Both the position numbers and the translations under genes were made by a program. DNA of 64,000 bases from UBA2219 sp964612075. Lineage in GTDB: Bacteria > Desulfobacterota > Deferrimicrobia > Deferrimicrobiales > Deferrimicrobiaceae. The notes below the pieces were generated by a model. It was not told the DNA's origin. It did no database searches and was given only the letters and a program-made list of their open reading frames with translations. Every line of letters starts with the position of its first letter. Within the stretch, counting starts at the first letter, position 1. Below are positions 43,718 through 52,353 of the stretch, in pieces. The stretch is taken from positions 1 to 64,000 of the forward strand of contig CAZTFC010000007.1 in assembly GCA_964612075.1 (NCBI GenBank), read 5' to 3'.

Positions 43718-44729
43718 TCCCCTCGTAGAACCGCAGCGACAGCTCCCCCACCTTGCCGTCCCCGACGCGGACTTCCTGCCCGCGGTAGGCGAAGGCGCCG
43801 ACGGGCGAGATGACCGCCGCCGTCCCCGAGCCGAACGCCTCGGTGAGCGAGCCGTCCTCGGCCCTCCGGATCACCTCGTCGATCTCGACGGGGCGCTCGT
43901 AGACCGGGATCTTCCACTCCCTCGCCAGCTCGATGACCGAGTCGCGCGTGACGCCGGGGAGGATCGAACCGGACAACGGGGGCGTCACGAGCTCGCCGCC
44001 GAAGACGAAGAAGATGTTCATCGTCCCGACCTCTTCCACGAAGCGGCGACGCTCCGCGTCGAGCCACAGGACCTGGTCGTACCCCTTCGCCTTGGCCTCC
44101 TTCGCCGCCAGGATGCTGGCCGCGTAGTTCGCCCCCGTCTTTGCCTCGCCCAGGCCCCCGCGCGTGGCGCGGATGTAGTTCTCCTCCACGAGGATGCTAA
44201 CGGGCTCGAACCCCTTCGCGTAGTACGCGCCCACCGGCCCGGTGACGATGAAGTAGATGTATTCCGTGGACGGGTGGACGCCCAGCGCCGATTCCGTGGC
44301 GATCATCGCCGGGCGGATGTAGAGCGAGGCGCCGTTGTTGCGGGGGATCCAGTCCCGGTCGATCCGGACCAGCTCCTCGATGGCACGGATCTGGTCCTCG
44401 ACGGGGACCGGCGGCATGCACAGGCGCGACGCCGAGCGGTTCATCCGCTCCGCGTTGCGTTCCGGGCGGAAGAGGCAGATCCCGCCGTCCTTCGAGTAGT
44501 ACGCCTTGAGCCCCTCGAAGATCTCCTGGGCGTAATGGAGCACGACCGCCGTGGGGAGCAGGTCCAGCGGCCCGAACGGGACGATCCGCGGGTCGATCCA
44601 GCCCTTGCCCTCGACGTAGTTCATGAGGAACATGTGGTCGGAGAAGATCTTTCCGAACCCCAACGCCTTGTCGCTCGCCGGCTTGGGACGCAGGCGGTCC
44701 GGCGCCGCCCTCGTGATTTGGATTTTCAT
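43656..44729 (-). CDS. ilvE: branched-chain amino acid aminotransferase
   Basis: This class IV PLP aminotransferase converts 2-oxo acids to valine, leucine and isoleucine. The 357-residue product has the longer BCAT2-type layout: ALHYAQEIFEGLKAYY-like start of the core (about 64-78), the PLP lysine Lys197 in GLGEAKTGANYA, QVLWLDAE and EVGTMNIFFVFGG. ATG 44729 is chosen; an upstream in-frame start at 44750 adds only seven residues. It runs against the maf-yggT group and its 3' end overlaps DUF167. A TATATT stretch about 10-15 nt ahead of the start may be its -10 box. Confidence 0.95.
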   Translation of the reverse strand: MKIQITRAAPDRLRPKPASDKALGFGKIFSDHMFLMNYVEGKGWIDPRIVPFGPLDLLPTAVVLHYAQEIFEGLKAYYSKDGGICLFRPERNAERMNRSASRLCMPPVPVEDQIRAIEELVRIDRDWIPRNNGASLYIRPAMIATESALGVHPSTEYIYFIVTGPVGAYYAKGFEPVSILVEENYIRATRGGLGEAKTGANYAASILAAKEAKAKGYDQVLWLDAERRRFVEEVGTMNIFFVFGGELVTPPLSGSILPGVTRDSVIELAREWKIPVYERPVEIDEVIRRAEDGSLTEAFGSGTAAVISPVGAFAYRGQEVRVGDGKVGELSLRFYEGITGIQYGEVEDRHRWVHRVE

Positions 44730-44833
44730 AGTGCACAGAATATACCGCAAACCGGTTTCCCCGGAAAGTCGCCCGCTGTGGTATGTTGCGATATGGTGCC
44801 GGTTACCGGATCCTTGAGATTAGGGAGCGGTGT

Positions 44834-45526
44834 ATGAGACGACTTGCGGTGGCGGCGATTTGCTTCGCGCTCGCATTGCCGGGAACGGCAAAGGCCGAGG
44901 ATCCCCAGGCGCTGAAAGGGGAGAAGGAGCGGCTCGGCTACAGCATCGGCATGGATATCGGTGCCACGCTCAAGCGACAGGGCGTCGAGGTGGACGCGGA
45001 GTCGCTGGCGAGGGGGATGAAGGACGCCTTCACCGGGGGAAAGACCCTCCTGACGGAGGACGAGGCCCGGGTGGAGATCGAGGGGTACCAGAAGAAAATG
45101 ATGGAGAAACAGGCGGAAGAGATGAAGAAACTCGGGGAAAAGAACAAGGCGGAAGGCGAGAGGTTCCTCGCGGAGAACGCGAAGAAGGAGGGGGTCAAGA
45201 CCCTCCCGAGCGGGCTGCAATACAAGGTGATCGCGCCGGGGACGGGGAAGACGCCGAAGGCGTCCGACTCGGTGACCACCCATTACAAGGGCACGCTGAT
45301 CGACGGCACGGAGTTCGACAGCTCCTACCGGCGGGGGCAGCCCGCCACGTTCCCCGTGTCCGGGGTGATCCCGGGCTGGACCGAGGCGCTCCAGCTGATG
45401 AAGGAGGGAGCCAAGTGGCAGATCTTCCTCCCCCCGTCGCTCGCGTACGGCGAGCGGGGCGTCGGCCGGGACATCGGCCCGAACTCGACCCTGATCTTCG
45501 AGGTGGAGCTGATCTCGGTCCAGTGA
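44834..45526 (+). CDS. exported FKBP-type peptidyl-prolyl isomerase (FkpA/Mip-like)
   Basis: The 230-residue product has a signal peptide (1-21, ending AKA|ED), an N-terminal helical dimerisation part (about 30-120) and a C-terminal FKBP domain (about 130-229) with VTTHYKGTLIDGTEFDSSY, FPVSGVIPGWTEALQLM and the LAYGERG loop. It would fold proteins in the periplasm or at the outer membrane. ATG 44834 follows an AGGGAGCGG site. It is divergent from ilvE with a 104-nt gap. Confidence 0.95.
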   Translation: MRRLAVAAICFALALPGTAKAEDPQALKGEKERLGYSIGMDIGATLKRQGVEVDAESLARGMKDAFTGGKTLLTEDEARVEIEGYQKKMMEKQAEEMKKLGEKNKAEGERFLAENAKKEGVKTLPSGLQYKVIAPGTGKTPKASDSVTTHYKGTLIDGTEFDSSYRRGQPATFPVSGVIPGWTEALQLMKEGAKWQIFLPPSLAYGERGVGRDIGPNSTLIFEVELISVQ

Positions 45527-45549
45527 CCCGCGTCCCTTAAGGGGGAGCG

Positions 45550-46146
45550 ATGAAGACGCTGTCCCTCCTCGGGGCGGTGACGGGGGTCGCGCTGTTCGCC
45601 GGCATCCGGCTCTACGCTACCGTCCTGACCGTCGGCCTGTGCCTCCGGTACGGCCTGCTGACCCTGCCCCCGGAGCTGGCCCCGCTCGGGGTCCTGTCCC
45701 ATCCGTACGTCCTGATCGCCGCCGGCGTGTGCGCCGCGGCGGAGTTCCTCGCGGACAAGATCCCGTGGGTCGATTCCCTGTGGGACGCGGTGCATACGTT
45801 CGTGCGTCCCGCGGGGGCCGCGCTGATCGCCTTCGCCGCGGTCGGGAAGCTCGATCCGGCCGCAGAGGTCGCCGTCGTACTCCTGTGCGGTGCGGTCGCC
45901 TTCTCCTCCCACGCGGCGAAATCGGGGGCGCGGCTGGCCGTCAACCAGAGCCCGGAACCGTTCAGCAATGTGGTGTTGAGCCTGGTGGAGGACGCCGTGG
46001 CCGTGGGGGGGAGCTACTCCGCGGTCGCGTACCCGCTGGTCGTCCTCGGCGTCGTGGCCGCGTTCCTCCTGCTGTTCCTCCTTCTCGCCCGGCGGATCCT
46101 GCGCCGCTTCGGGAAAAAGCCCTCCACTCCGCCCGGACCGGAATAA
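45550..46146 (+). CDS. DUF4126 membrane protein
   Basis: The 198-residue product matches DUF4126, a family of small integral membrane proteins with unknown role. Four or five hydrophobic segments are visible (about 8-30, 50-70, 85-110, 140-185). The VLSHPYVLIAAGVCAAAEFLADKIPWVDSLWD region (about 48-80) and VNQSPEPFSNV are typical. It lies 23 nt after the FKBP gene and is probably co-transcribed with it, with a GGGGGAG site at its start. Confidence 0.85.
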   Translation: MKTLSLLGAVTGVALFAGIRLYATVLTVGLCLRYGLLTLPPELAPLGVLSHPYVLIAAGVCAAAEFLADKIPWVDSLWDAVHTFVRPAGAALIAFAAVGKLDPAAEVAVVLLCGAVAFSSHAAKSGARLAVNQSPEPFSNVVLSLVEDAVAVGGSYSAVAYPLVVLGVVAAFLLLFLLLARRILRRFGKKPSTPPGPE

Positions 46147-46184
46147 AATCGTAGATCCATACTTTCTGGCAGGGAGGCGAGGTC

Positions 46185-47702
46185 ATGGACACGGCGGGCG
46201 ACCGCGTGCGGAACGCGCAGCTGCGGGGGAAGATCACCGGCGCGGCGCAGGCGGCGGAACGGATCAGGAACGGCTACAAGGTCGGGGCGAGCGGCTTCAC
46301 GGGCGCCGGGTGCCCGAAAGAGGTCCCGCGCGCGCTGGCCGGGCGGGTCCGGCGGGAGCGGGAGAGCGGGAGGGAGCTGCGCATATCGCTCCTGACCGGC
46401 GCGAACACCGAGGCGGGGCTCGACGGAGCGCTCGCGGAGGTCGACGGGATCGCGTTCCGCTCGCCGTTCAACGCGGACCCGGTCGTCCGGGAGAAGATCA
46501 ACTCCGGCGCGACGGAGTTCCTCGATCCTCACATCGGCTCGCTTTCCCGGATCGTCCGCGCGGGCTTCCTCGGAGAGATCGACGTCGCGCTCGTCGAGGT
46601 GACGGGCGTGACGGAGGACGGCCGGCTCATCCCGTCCACCTCGGTAGGGAACAACCAGGTGTTCCTGGACTGCGCCCGGGAGGTGATCCTCGAGGTCAAC
46701 TCCTCCCAGCCGGCCGGGCTCGAGGGGATGCACGACGTCATCGAGCTGCTGAACCCGCCTTTTCACCCCGCGAACCGGATCCTTTCCCCCTCGTGCCGGA
46801 TCGGGACGCCGTATCTCTCCTGCCCCCCGGAAAAGGTCACGGCGGTCGTCCTTACGGACCGGCCGGACGACACCGTGGAGCTCAGGGAGCCGGACGCCGA
46901 CAGCCGGGCGATCTCGCGCCACATCATCGACTTCTTCCGGCGGGAGGTGAAGGCGGGGCGGCTGCCGGAAAACCTCTACCCGCTGCAGTCGGGCGTGGGC
47001 AACGTCGCCAACGCGGTGCTCTACGGCCTGCTCGACTCGGAGTTCGAGGGGCTCGAGGTGTACACGGAGGTGATCCAGGACGGGCTGCTGGCGCTCATGG
47101 ACGCCGGGAAGATCCGGTTCGCGTCGGCCACGGCGCTGGCGCTTTCGCCGTCCGTGATGGAGAAATTCCGGGCGAACGTCGGGGTCTACAGGGACAGGAT
47201 CCTTCTGCGGCCGCAGTCGATCAGCAACCACCCGGGGGTCATCCGGCGGCTCGGCGTCGTCGCGATGAACGGCTGCGTGGAGTTCGACATCTACGGGAAC
47301 GTCAACTCGACCCACGTCAACGGCACCCGGATGATCAACGGGATAGGCGGCTCCGGCGACTTCGCCCGCAACGCCCACATCTCGATCTTCACGACGTCCT
47401 CCGTCGCGAAGGGAGGGAAAATCTCCTGCGTCGTCCCGATGGTTTCCCACGTGGACCACAGCGAGCACGACGTCTCCGTCGTCGTGACGGAGCAGGGGAT
47501 CGCAGACCTGCGGGGCGCCTCGCCGAAGCAGCGCGCGGAGCGCATCCTCGGGGCCTGCGTCCATCCCGCGTTCCGGCCGATGATCGAGGATTACTACTCC
47601 AGGGCCCTTGAGGGTTCGCCGGGGAAGCACACGCCCCACCTGCTCGACGAGGCGCTTTCCTGGCACGTCCGGTTCCTGCGGACGGGGTCGATGAGGCCGT
47701 AG
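46185..47702 (+). CDS. acetyl-CoA:succinate CoA-transferase family protein
   Basis: The 505-residue protein belongs to the acetyl-CoA hydrolase/transferase (AarC/ScpC/Cat1) family. The catalytic Glu295 in VYTEVIQDG and the oxyanion-loop QSGVGNVANAV (268-278) are present, with the family's GGSGDFARNAHIS block. Members such as those in Geobacter convert acetate plus succinyl-CoA to acetyl-CoA plus succinate, feeding acetate into the TCA cycle. It has an AGGGAGGCGAGG site before ATG 46185. An annotated hydrolase role is possible but less likely given the Glu motif. Confidence 0.93.
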   Translation: MDTAGDRVRNAQLRGKITGAAQAAERIRNGYKVGASGFTGAGCPKEVPRALAGRVRRERESGRELRISLLTGANTEAGLDGALAEVDGIAFRSPFNADPVVREKINSGATEFLDPHIGSLSRIVRAGFLGEIDVALVEVTGVTEDGRLIPSTSVGNNQVFLDCAREVILEVNSSQPAGLEGMHDVIELLNPPFHPANRILSPSCRIGTPYLSCPPEKVTAVVLTDRPDDTVELREPDADSRAISRHIIDFFRREVKAGRLPENLYPLQSGVGNVANAVLYGLLDSEFEGLEVYTEVIQDGLLALMDAGKIRFASATALALSPSVMEKFRANVGVYRDRILLRPQSISNHPGVIRRLGVVAMNGCVEFDIYGNVNSTHVNGTRMINGIGGSGDFARNAHISIFTTSSVAKGGKISCVVPMVSHVDHSEHDVSVVVTEQGIADLRGASPKQRAERILGACVHPAFRPMIEDYYSRALEGSPGKHTPHLLDEALSWHVRFLRTGSMRP

Positions 47703-47913
47703 GGCCGCCGGCCTCCCGCTCGGACGGGACGTTCCCCCTGGCGGGGGACACTCTGTCCCTTCGCCCGCGTTTGGAGCCAAGAGTGTCCCCCTCTGAGCCC
47801 TCCATGGCCTCGGAGCCTGCGCTGTTTGTCGCTCCCGCCCTCCTGGCTCCGCTCCAAACAGACGCCCGCTCAGGGGAACATCCCCTCCGAACAGGAGCCC
47901 GCCGCCCGGGAGT
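47703..47913. other. intergenic region with two inverted repeats
   Basis: This 211-nt gap between convergent genes holds two inverted repeats. The first pairs GGGGGACACTC (47743-47753) with GAGTGTCCCCC (47781-47791) across 27 nt. The second pairs CTGTTTG (47824-47830) with CAAACAG (47857-47863). TTTGGAGC (near 47770) is also complementary to GCTCCAAA (47853-47860). No U-tract follows, so they are not classical terminators. They may be a dispersed repeat element or a transcription barrier. Confidence 0.6.
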
Positions 47914-49086
47914 TCAACGTCCGGGCGCTTCGCCGTACCCGGTCAGCTCGACGTACCCTTCGCCCCCGACGGGGCGCCCGCGAGAGACGCCGTCCGCCGA
48001 GACGGCCCCTTCCCAGTACCGGACGAAGGTCCGCAGCTCCTGGTCCGCCACGAGAGGAACGATCGACAGCTCGATCCCCTCGGAAGGGACCCGCAGCCTC
48101 CAGCGGGCCGGGTACCGGACGCCGCTCGACGGGCTCCTCCAATGGCCGAGGACATCGACCGCCGCTTCGCCCGCGGCGAGGGGCCGGAAGGAGCCGTCCG
48201 GCCACGCCAGCATGCCGGAGCTGAAACCGCCGACGCCGCCGTCCCTTCGCCGGAGCCGGTAGTACATCAGGTCCCTGCCGTCGGACAGGTGGAGGGCGAA
48301 CCAGTCCCAGCCGGAGTGCTCGTCGCCGAGCGCGCTGGTTCCCCATTCGCGGTCCAGCCAGGAGCTCCCCTCGACCTCATACGACGCTCCGCCGATCCCG
48401 ACGGTGCCCCGGGTCGCCAGCCGGGTGATGGAATAGTAGTGGGAGGCGTTGCCCGGATCGGACCCCTTCCGGCTCAGCCCCCCCTCGCCCTGGGGTACCG
48501 GCGGCCGGTCCGACCGGAGGACGAGGTCGACGGAGGTCCCTTCCTGCTCCGCGCGCAGCCGGATCGGCGTCAGGGCGCCCGTTCCCCCCTCCGCGGACCA
48601 GTCGTCGATCCAGACGCGGAACGGCCGGACGCCCGCCCCCGCCATCCCCAGGGCGGAGCGGCCGATCCGCTCGAAGTGGCGGAAGGCATTCCCCTTCACG
48701 TCGGTCACGGAAAAGTGCGCCATGTACGCCTGGTCCGCGCCCCAGCGCGACCCGCGCCGCGGAGCGCCCGGGGGGGAGAGGGCGAAGCGGAAGAAGGTGA
48801 GCTGGTACCCGAACCGGCGCACGTCGGGGCTTTTCAGATTGCCGGTGAAGTACCACCACTCGTGGCGGAACGCCGGGTGCGGCCCGTGGTCGTCCGGGAA
48901 CCGGAAGGCGCGCGGGGCCGTCGCGAGGGCGAACCCGGTCGGGAGGTCCTCCGACAGCAGGGCGGTGACGGTCCCGGCCGGGGCGGCGGGGGCCGGTGCA
49001 TCCGACCCCCCGCGCCAAAGGAGCCACCCCCCGGCGAGGAGGAGCGCGGCGAGCGCCGCGGCCGCCGGCTTCCGACGCCGTAACAC
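47914..49086 (-). CDS. AttH/CrtC-like lipocalin-fold protein of an ABC exporter
   Basis: The 390-residue product matches the AttH/carotenoid 1,2-hydratase-like family, with two lipocalin-type halves. A membrane anchor or signal segment lies at about 8-25. The core shows HEWWYFTGNLKS (about 74-85), FGYQLTFFRFAL, YMAHFSVTD, the SSWLDREWG block and GWDWFALHLSDGR. In many bacteria such proteins are encoded with a MacB-like ABC transporter, as here; a catalytic role is not shown. GTG 49086 directly follows the permease stop. CrtC-type hydratase activity is possible but unlikely without other carotenoid genes. Confidence 0.85.
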   Translation of the reverse strand: MLRRRKPAAAALAALLLAGGWLLWRGGSDAPAPAAPAGTVTALLSEDLPTGFALATAPRAFRFPDDHGPHPAFRHEWWYFTGNLKSPDVRRFGYQLTFFRFALSPPGAPRRGSRWGADQAYMAHFSVTDVKGNAFRHFERIGRSALGMAGAGVRPFRVWIDDWSAEGGTGALTPIRLRAEQEGTSVDLVLRSDRPPVPQGEGGLSRKGSDPGNASHYYSITRLATRGTVGIGGASYEVEGSSWLDREWGTSALGDEHSGWDWFALHLSDGRDLMYYRLRRRDGGVGGFSSGMLAWPDGSFRPLAAGEAAVDVLGHWRSPSSGVRYPARWRLRVPSEGIELSIVPLVADQELRTFVRYWEGAVSADGVSRGRPVGGEGYVELTGYGEAPGR

Positions 49087-51624
49087 TCATTCCTCCCGCA
49101 GCGCCGCGGCGGGAGGGGATCCCGCCAGACGCGCGGCCGGGTAGAGCCCCGCCAGGAAGGACGCGGCCAGCGCCAGCGCGACGGCCTGCAGCAGGAGCCA
49201 CGGATCGATGAAGGTCTGCATCGTCCACCCGAAGGAGCGGCGGTTGACGACATGGATGAGGATCAGAGACTGCGCCAGCCCGAGCGGGACGGCGAGGCAG
49301 CCGGCGATCCCCCCGATCACGGCGGATTCCCCGGAGATCAGCCCGAAGGCCTGCGCCGGCGTGAGGCCGACGGCCCGCATCACGGCGTGCTCGCGCCCGC
49401 GCTCGAGCTGGATCGCCATCAGCGCGTTCAGGACCCCGGCGAAGGCGATCAGCACGGTGAGGGCGCGCAGGACGTTCGTGACGCCGAAGGTGCGGTCGAA
49501 GACCTCGAGCGACGCGTCCTTGAGGGCGCGGTTCGAGCGGACGACGGCCGGCCGGCCGTCGAGCATCCCGCGGATCCTCTCGACCGCCTCGCCGACGGAG
49601 GCGCCGGGGACGAGCCGCAGCCCCACCGAATCGACGCCCCGGTCCTCCCAGTACAGGTCGTGGGTCTCCCCCAGGATCGCCACGATCCCCTGGTCCGAGC
49701 TGTAGTCGTAGTAGACGCCCGCCACCGGGAAATCGCGCGGCCCCTTGTCCGTACGCAGCCGGACCGCGTCTCCCTTCCGGAGGCCCTGTCGGTATGCGTA
49801 CGGGTCGGAAACCATGACGGCGCCGCGCGAAAGGGCCTCCCACACCTCGCCGGGATCCCCTTCCCGGAAACGGAACGCGCGGATGCTCTCCGGGGGGACG
49901 CGCATCACGAACAGCTCGGTGAACCCTTCCGGCGACTCCAGCATCCGGCGGTTGAAAAGGACGGAGCCCTTCACGCCGGGGGCGGAGGTGATCGACGCCA
50001 CCAGGTCGGGGGGGAGCGGCCTGCGGTCGGGCTCCTTCCGGTCCTCGAAGGAGGAGACGTAGACGTCCCCCAGGAGGGTGTAGTCCAGCCATTCCGACAC
50101 CGTCCGCCGGAAGCTGTCGATCATGATCCCGATCCCCACCGTCGTGGACACGGCGACCACGAGGGCGGCCGTCGCCACGCCCGTCCGGCTGATCGACGCG
50201 GGGACGCTGCGGGCGGCCATCTTCCCCGGCGTCCCGAAGAAGAGGGCCAGGGCGGGCTGGATCGCGCGGACCAGGAGGGCGACCGCGCCCGGCGTTCCGA
50301 GCGCGTACCCCGCCACGAGGCAGAACAGCCCGAAGAACGCAGGGAGGACGCTGCGGGACGGGTAAAGCTGGATCCCGGCGCCAAGAAGGAGCAGCCCCGC
50401 GCCCGCCGCCGAGACCGCGGGCAGGACGGAAGACACGCCCTTCTCTATTGCGGAACGGCGCATGACGTCCCTCGGCGGGGCGGTGGTCGCTTCGTGGGCG
50501 GGCCACAGCGACGCGGCGACCGATCCGAAGGTGCCCAGGACCGACGCCTTGAGGAACGTCGCGGCGGTCGGCGCGACGTCCCGGATGGACACGACGAAGT
50601 ACAGGTCCCCGATGGACCGGGTCACCATGGCGAGGAGGAACTTGCCGAGATAGTACCCGAAGGGGAGGCCCAGCAGCGTACCCGCCGCCCCGAGGACGGC
50701 CGCCTCGGAGAGGACCTGCAGGAACACCTCGCCCCGCGTGACCCCGAGGGCCCGCAGCGTTCCCACGAGCTGGCGCCGCTGAAGGACCGAGAAGGTCATC
50801 GTGTTGTAGACGAGGAACATGCCGACCAGCAGCGAGAGCAGGCTCATCGCCTGGAGGTTCATGGAGAAGGCGCGCGTCATCCGCTCCATGGCCTTCCCGC
50901 GCGCGGCCGTCGGCACGATCTCCGCCCCCGCGGGAAGCACCCCGCGGATCCGGGAGAGGGCGACTTCCCCCGCCTCCCCCTCGGGGACGCTCAGGTCGAT
51001 CCGGGAGAGCCTCCCTTCCATGCCGAGGAGCTCCTGGGCGGTGGAGATGTCCGCCACGGCCGTGCTTTCCAGTGCCTGGCGTGTCACCTCGTCCGGCGGG
51101 CGGAGAAAGCCCGAGAGGACGACCTTCCCCGGCTCCATGCCGACCCGCAGCGGCAGGGCGGCGCCCGGGGACAGCCCCAGGCGCCTCGCCGTATCCTCGA
51201 GGACCATGACCGCGCCCGGATGCGTGAGGAGGCGGGCGACGTCCGCGCCCGAGGCGGCCTCCGGCGTGTAGCTCCGGAACGGCGCCTCGGCGAACGGGTC
51301 GACCCCGAGGATGTGGAGGACGCCCCCGGTGCGTCCCGGGACGCGGGCGTACCCCTCGACGACCGGGGCGATCGTCCGCGATTGGCCCCGGCGCCGCAGC
51401 TCCGCGTACAGTTCTTCCGGGACGCCGGAGGCGCCCCCCACGATCCGGTGGGTCGCCTTCCCGGCGACGGTGTCGACGGAGATGCGGAAGGCGCGCCGGG
51501 CGCTTTCGTTGGCCAGGTCGATCGAGAAGACCGCCGCGACCCCGAGCGCCACCCCGACCAGGCCGAAGAGAAGCTGGACGGGGTGCCGGGAAAGGTGGCG
51601 CAGGCCGGCCAGCCGCAGGATCAT
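49087..51624 (-). CDS. ABC transporter permease with two FtsX domains
   Basis: The 845-residue protein is a long permease of the MacB/LolE-like type. It begins with a membrane segment (about 17-37) and a large periplasmic part with variable repeats. Two FtsX-like membrane blocks follow, one near 265-375 and one at the C-terminus (about 725-840), with a middle group of segments around 400-500. It overlaps the ATPase gene by 4 nt (51621-51624). In other bacteria this double-FtsX type pairs with an ATPase and the AttH/CrtC-like protein downstream. The substrate is unknown; lipoprotein or envelope lipid handling is a guess. Confidence 0.9.
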   Translation of the reverse strand: MILRLAGLRHLSRHPVQLLFGLVGVALGVAAVFSIDLANESARRAFRISVDTVAGKATHRIVGGASGVPEELYAELRRRGQSRTIAPVVEGYARVPGRTGGVLHILGVDPFAEAPFRSYTPEAASGADVARLLTHPGAVMVLEDTARRLGLSPGAALPLRVGMEPGKVVLSGFLRPPDEVTRQALESTAVADISTAQELLGMEGRLSRIDLSVPEGEAGEVALSRIRGVLPAGAEIVPTAARGKAMERMTRAFSMNLQAMSLLSLLVGMFLVYNTMTFSVLQRRQLVGTLRALGVTRGEVFLQVLSEAAVLGAAGTLLGLPFGYYLGKFLLAMVTRSIGDLYFVVSIRDVAPTAATFLKASVLGTFGSVAASLWPAHEATTAPPRDVMRRSAIEKGVSSVLPAVSAAGAGLLLLGAGIQLYPSRSVLPAFFGLFCLVAGYALGTPGAVALLVRAIQPALALFFGTPGKMAARSVPASISRTGVATAALVVAVSTTVGIGIMIDSFRRTVSEWLDYTLLGDVYVSSFEDRKEPDRRPLPPDLVASITSAPGVKGSVLFNRRMLESPEGFTELFVMRVPPESIRAFRFREGDPGEVWEALSRGAVMVSDPYAYRQGLRKGDAVRLRTDKGPRDFPVAGVYYDYSSDQGIVAILGETHDLYWEDRGVDSVGLRLVPGASVGEAVERIRGMLDGRPAVVRSNRALKDASLEVFDRTFGVTNVLRALTVLIAFAGVLNALMAIQLERGREHAVMRAVGLTPAQAFGLISGESAVIGGIAGCLAVPLGLAQSLILIHVVNRRSFGWTMQTFIDPWLLLQAVALALAASFLAGLYPAARLAGSPPAAALREE

Positions 51625-52328
51625 GCGGGCGGCCCCGCCGGCGCCGTTTCCTCCACGAGACGCCCGTCACGGAGCGCGAGCACCCGGTCGGCGGACCGGG
51701 CCACGGCGTCGTTGTGGGTCACGACGATCATCGCCCTTCCCTCCTTCCGCGCGAGCCCGAAGAGCAGCTCGAGCACCCGGCTTCCCGACTCGGCGTCCAG
51801 GCTTCCCGTCGGCTCGTCGGCCAGCAGGAGGAGGGGGTCGTGCACCACCGCCCGGGCGACGGCGATCCGCTGCTGCTCGCCGCCCGAGAGGCGGTCCGGG
51901 TACGTGCCGGCACGGTCCGCGAGCCCGATCCGGTCGAGGAGACCGAGCGCGGCCGCGCGCGCCGCCTCGTCCCTGCGGCCGTTCAGCTCCAGCGGGAGCA
52001 GCAGGTTCTCGATCACCGTCAGGGTGGGGATGAGGTTGAACGACTGGAAGACGAGCCCGATGTGGCGGCGCCGGAACAGCGTCCGCTCCCGCTCCGACAG
52101 CCGCGTCAGGTTCGTCCCGTCGAGGATCACCTCGCCCCCGGTGGGCAGGTCGATGCCGCCGACGAGGTTCAGCAGGGTCGATTTCCCGGATCCGCTTCTG
52201 CCGAGGAGGGCCACCGACTCCCCGCGGGCGATCTCCGCGTCGAGGCCGCGGAACACGGTCCGCGTCGCTTCCCCTTCGGGAAAGCTCTTCGCGAGGCCGC
52301 GAAGCTGGACGAGCGGGATACCCGGCAT
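51621..52328 (-). CDS. ABC transporter ATP-binding protein (LolD/MacB type)
   Basis: The 235-residue ATPase has Walker A GRSGSGKST (43-51), the Q-loop region FQSFNLIPTLTVIEN, the signature LSGGEQQRIAVARA, Walker B LLLLADEPTGSLD and the switch His in VVTHND. This sequence set is typical of the o228/LolD/MacB subgroup, which works with FtsX-fold permeases. It starts at ATG 52328 and overlaps the permease by 4 nt, so they form one transport unit. Confidence 0.95.
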   Translation of the reverse strand: MPGIPLVQLRGLAKSFPEGEATRTVFRGLDAEIARGESVALLGRSGSGKSTLLNLVGGIDLPTGGEVILDGTNLTRLSERERTLFRRRHIGLVFQSFNLIPTLTVIENLLLPLELNGRRDEAARAAALGLLDRIGLADRAGTYPDRLSGGEQQRIAVARAVVHDPLLLLADEPTGSLDAESGSRVLELLFGLARKEGRAMIVVTHNDAVARSADRVLALRDGRLVEETAPAGPPA

Positions 52329-52353
52329 GGTCCTATTGTATCGCGGGGGGGGG

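Noticed and set aside
48377..51670. Very long reading frame (about 1100 codons) overlapping the ABC permease in another frame
   Set aside because: Its translation is rich in Arg, Gly and Pro with no domain, while the overlapping permease and ATPase frames have clear motifs; it is a high-GC shadow.
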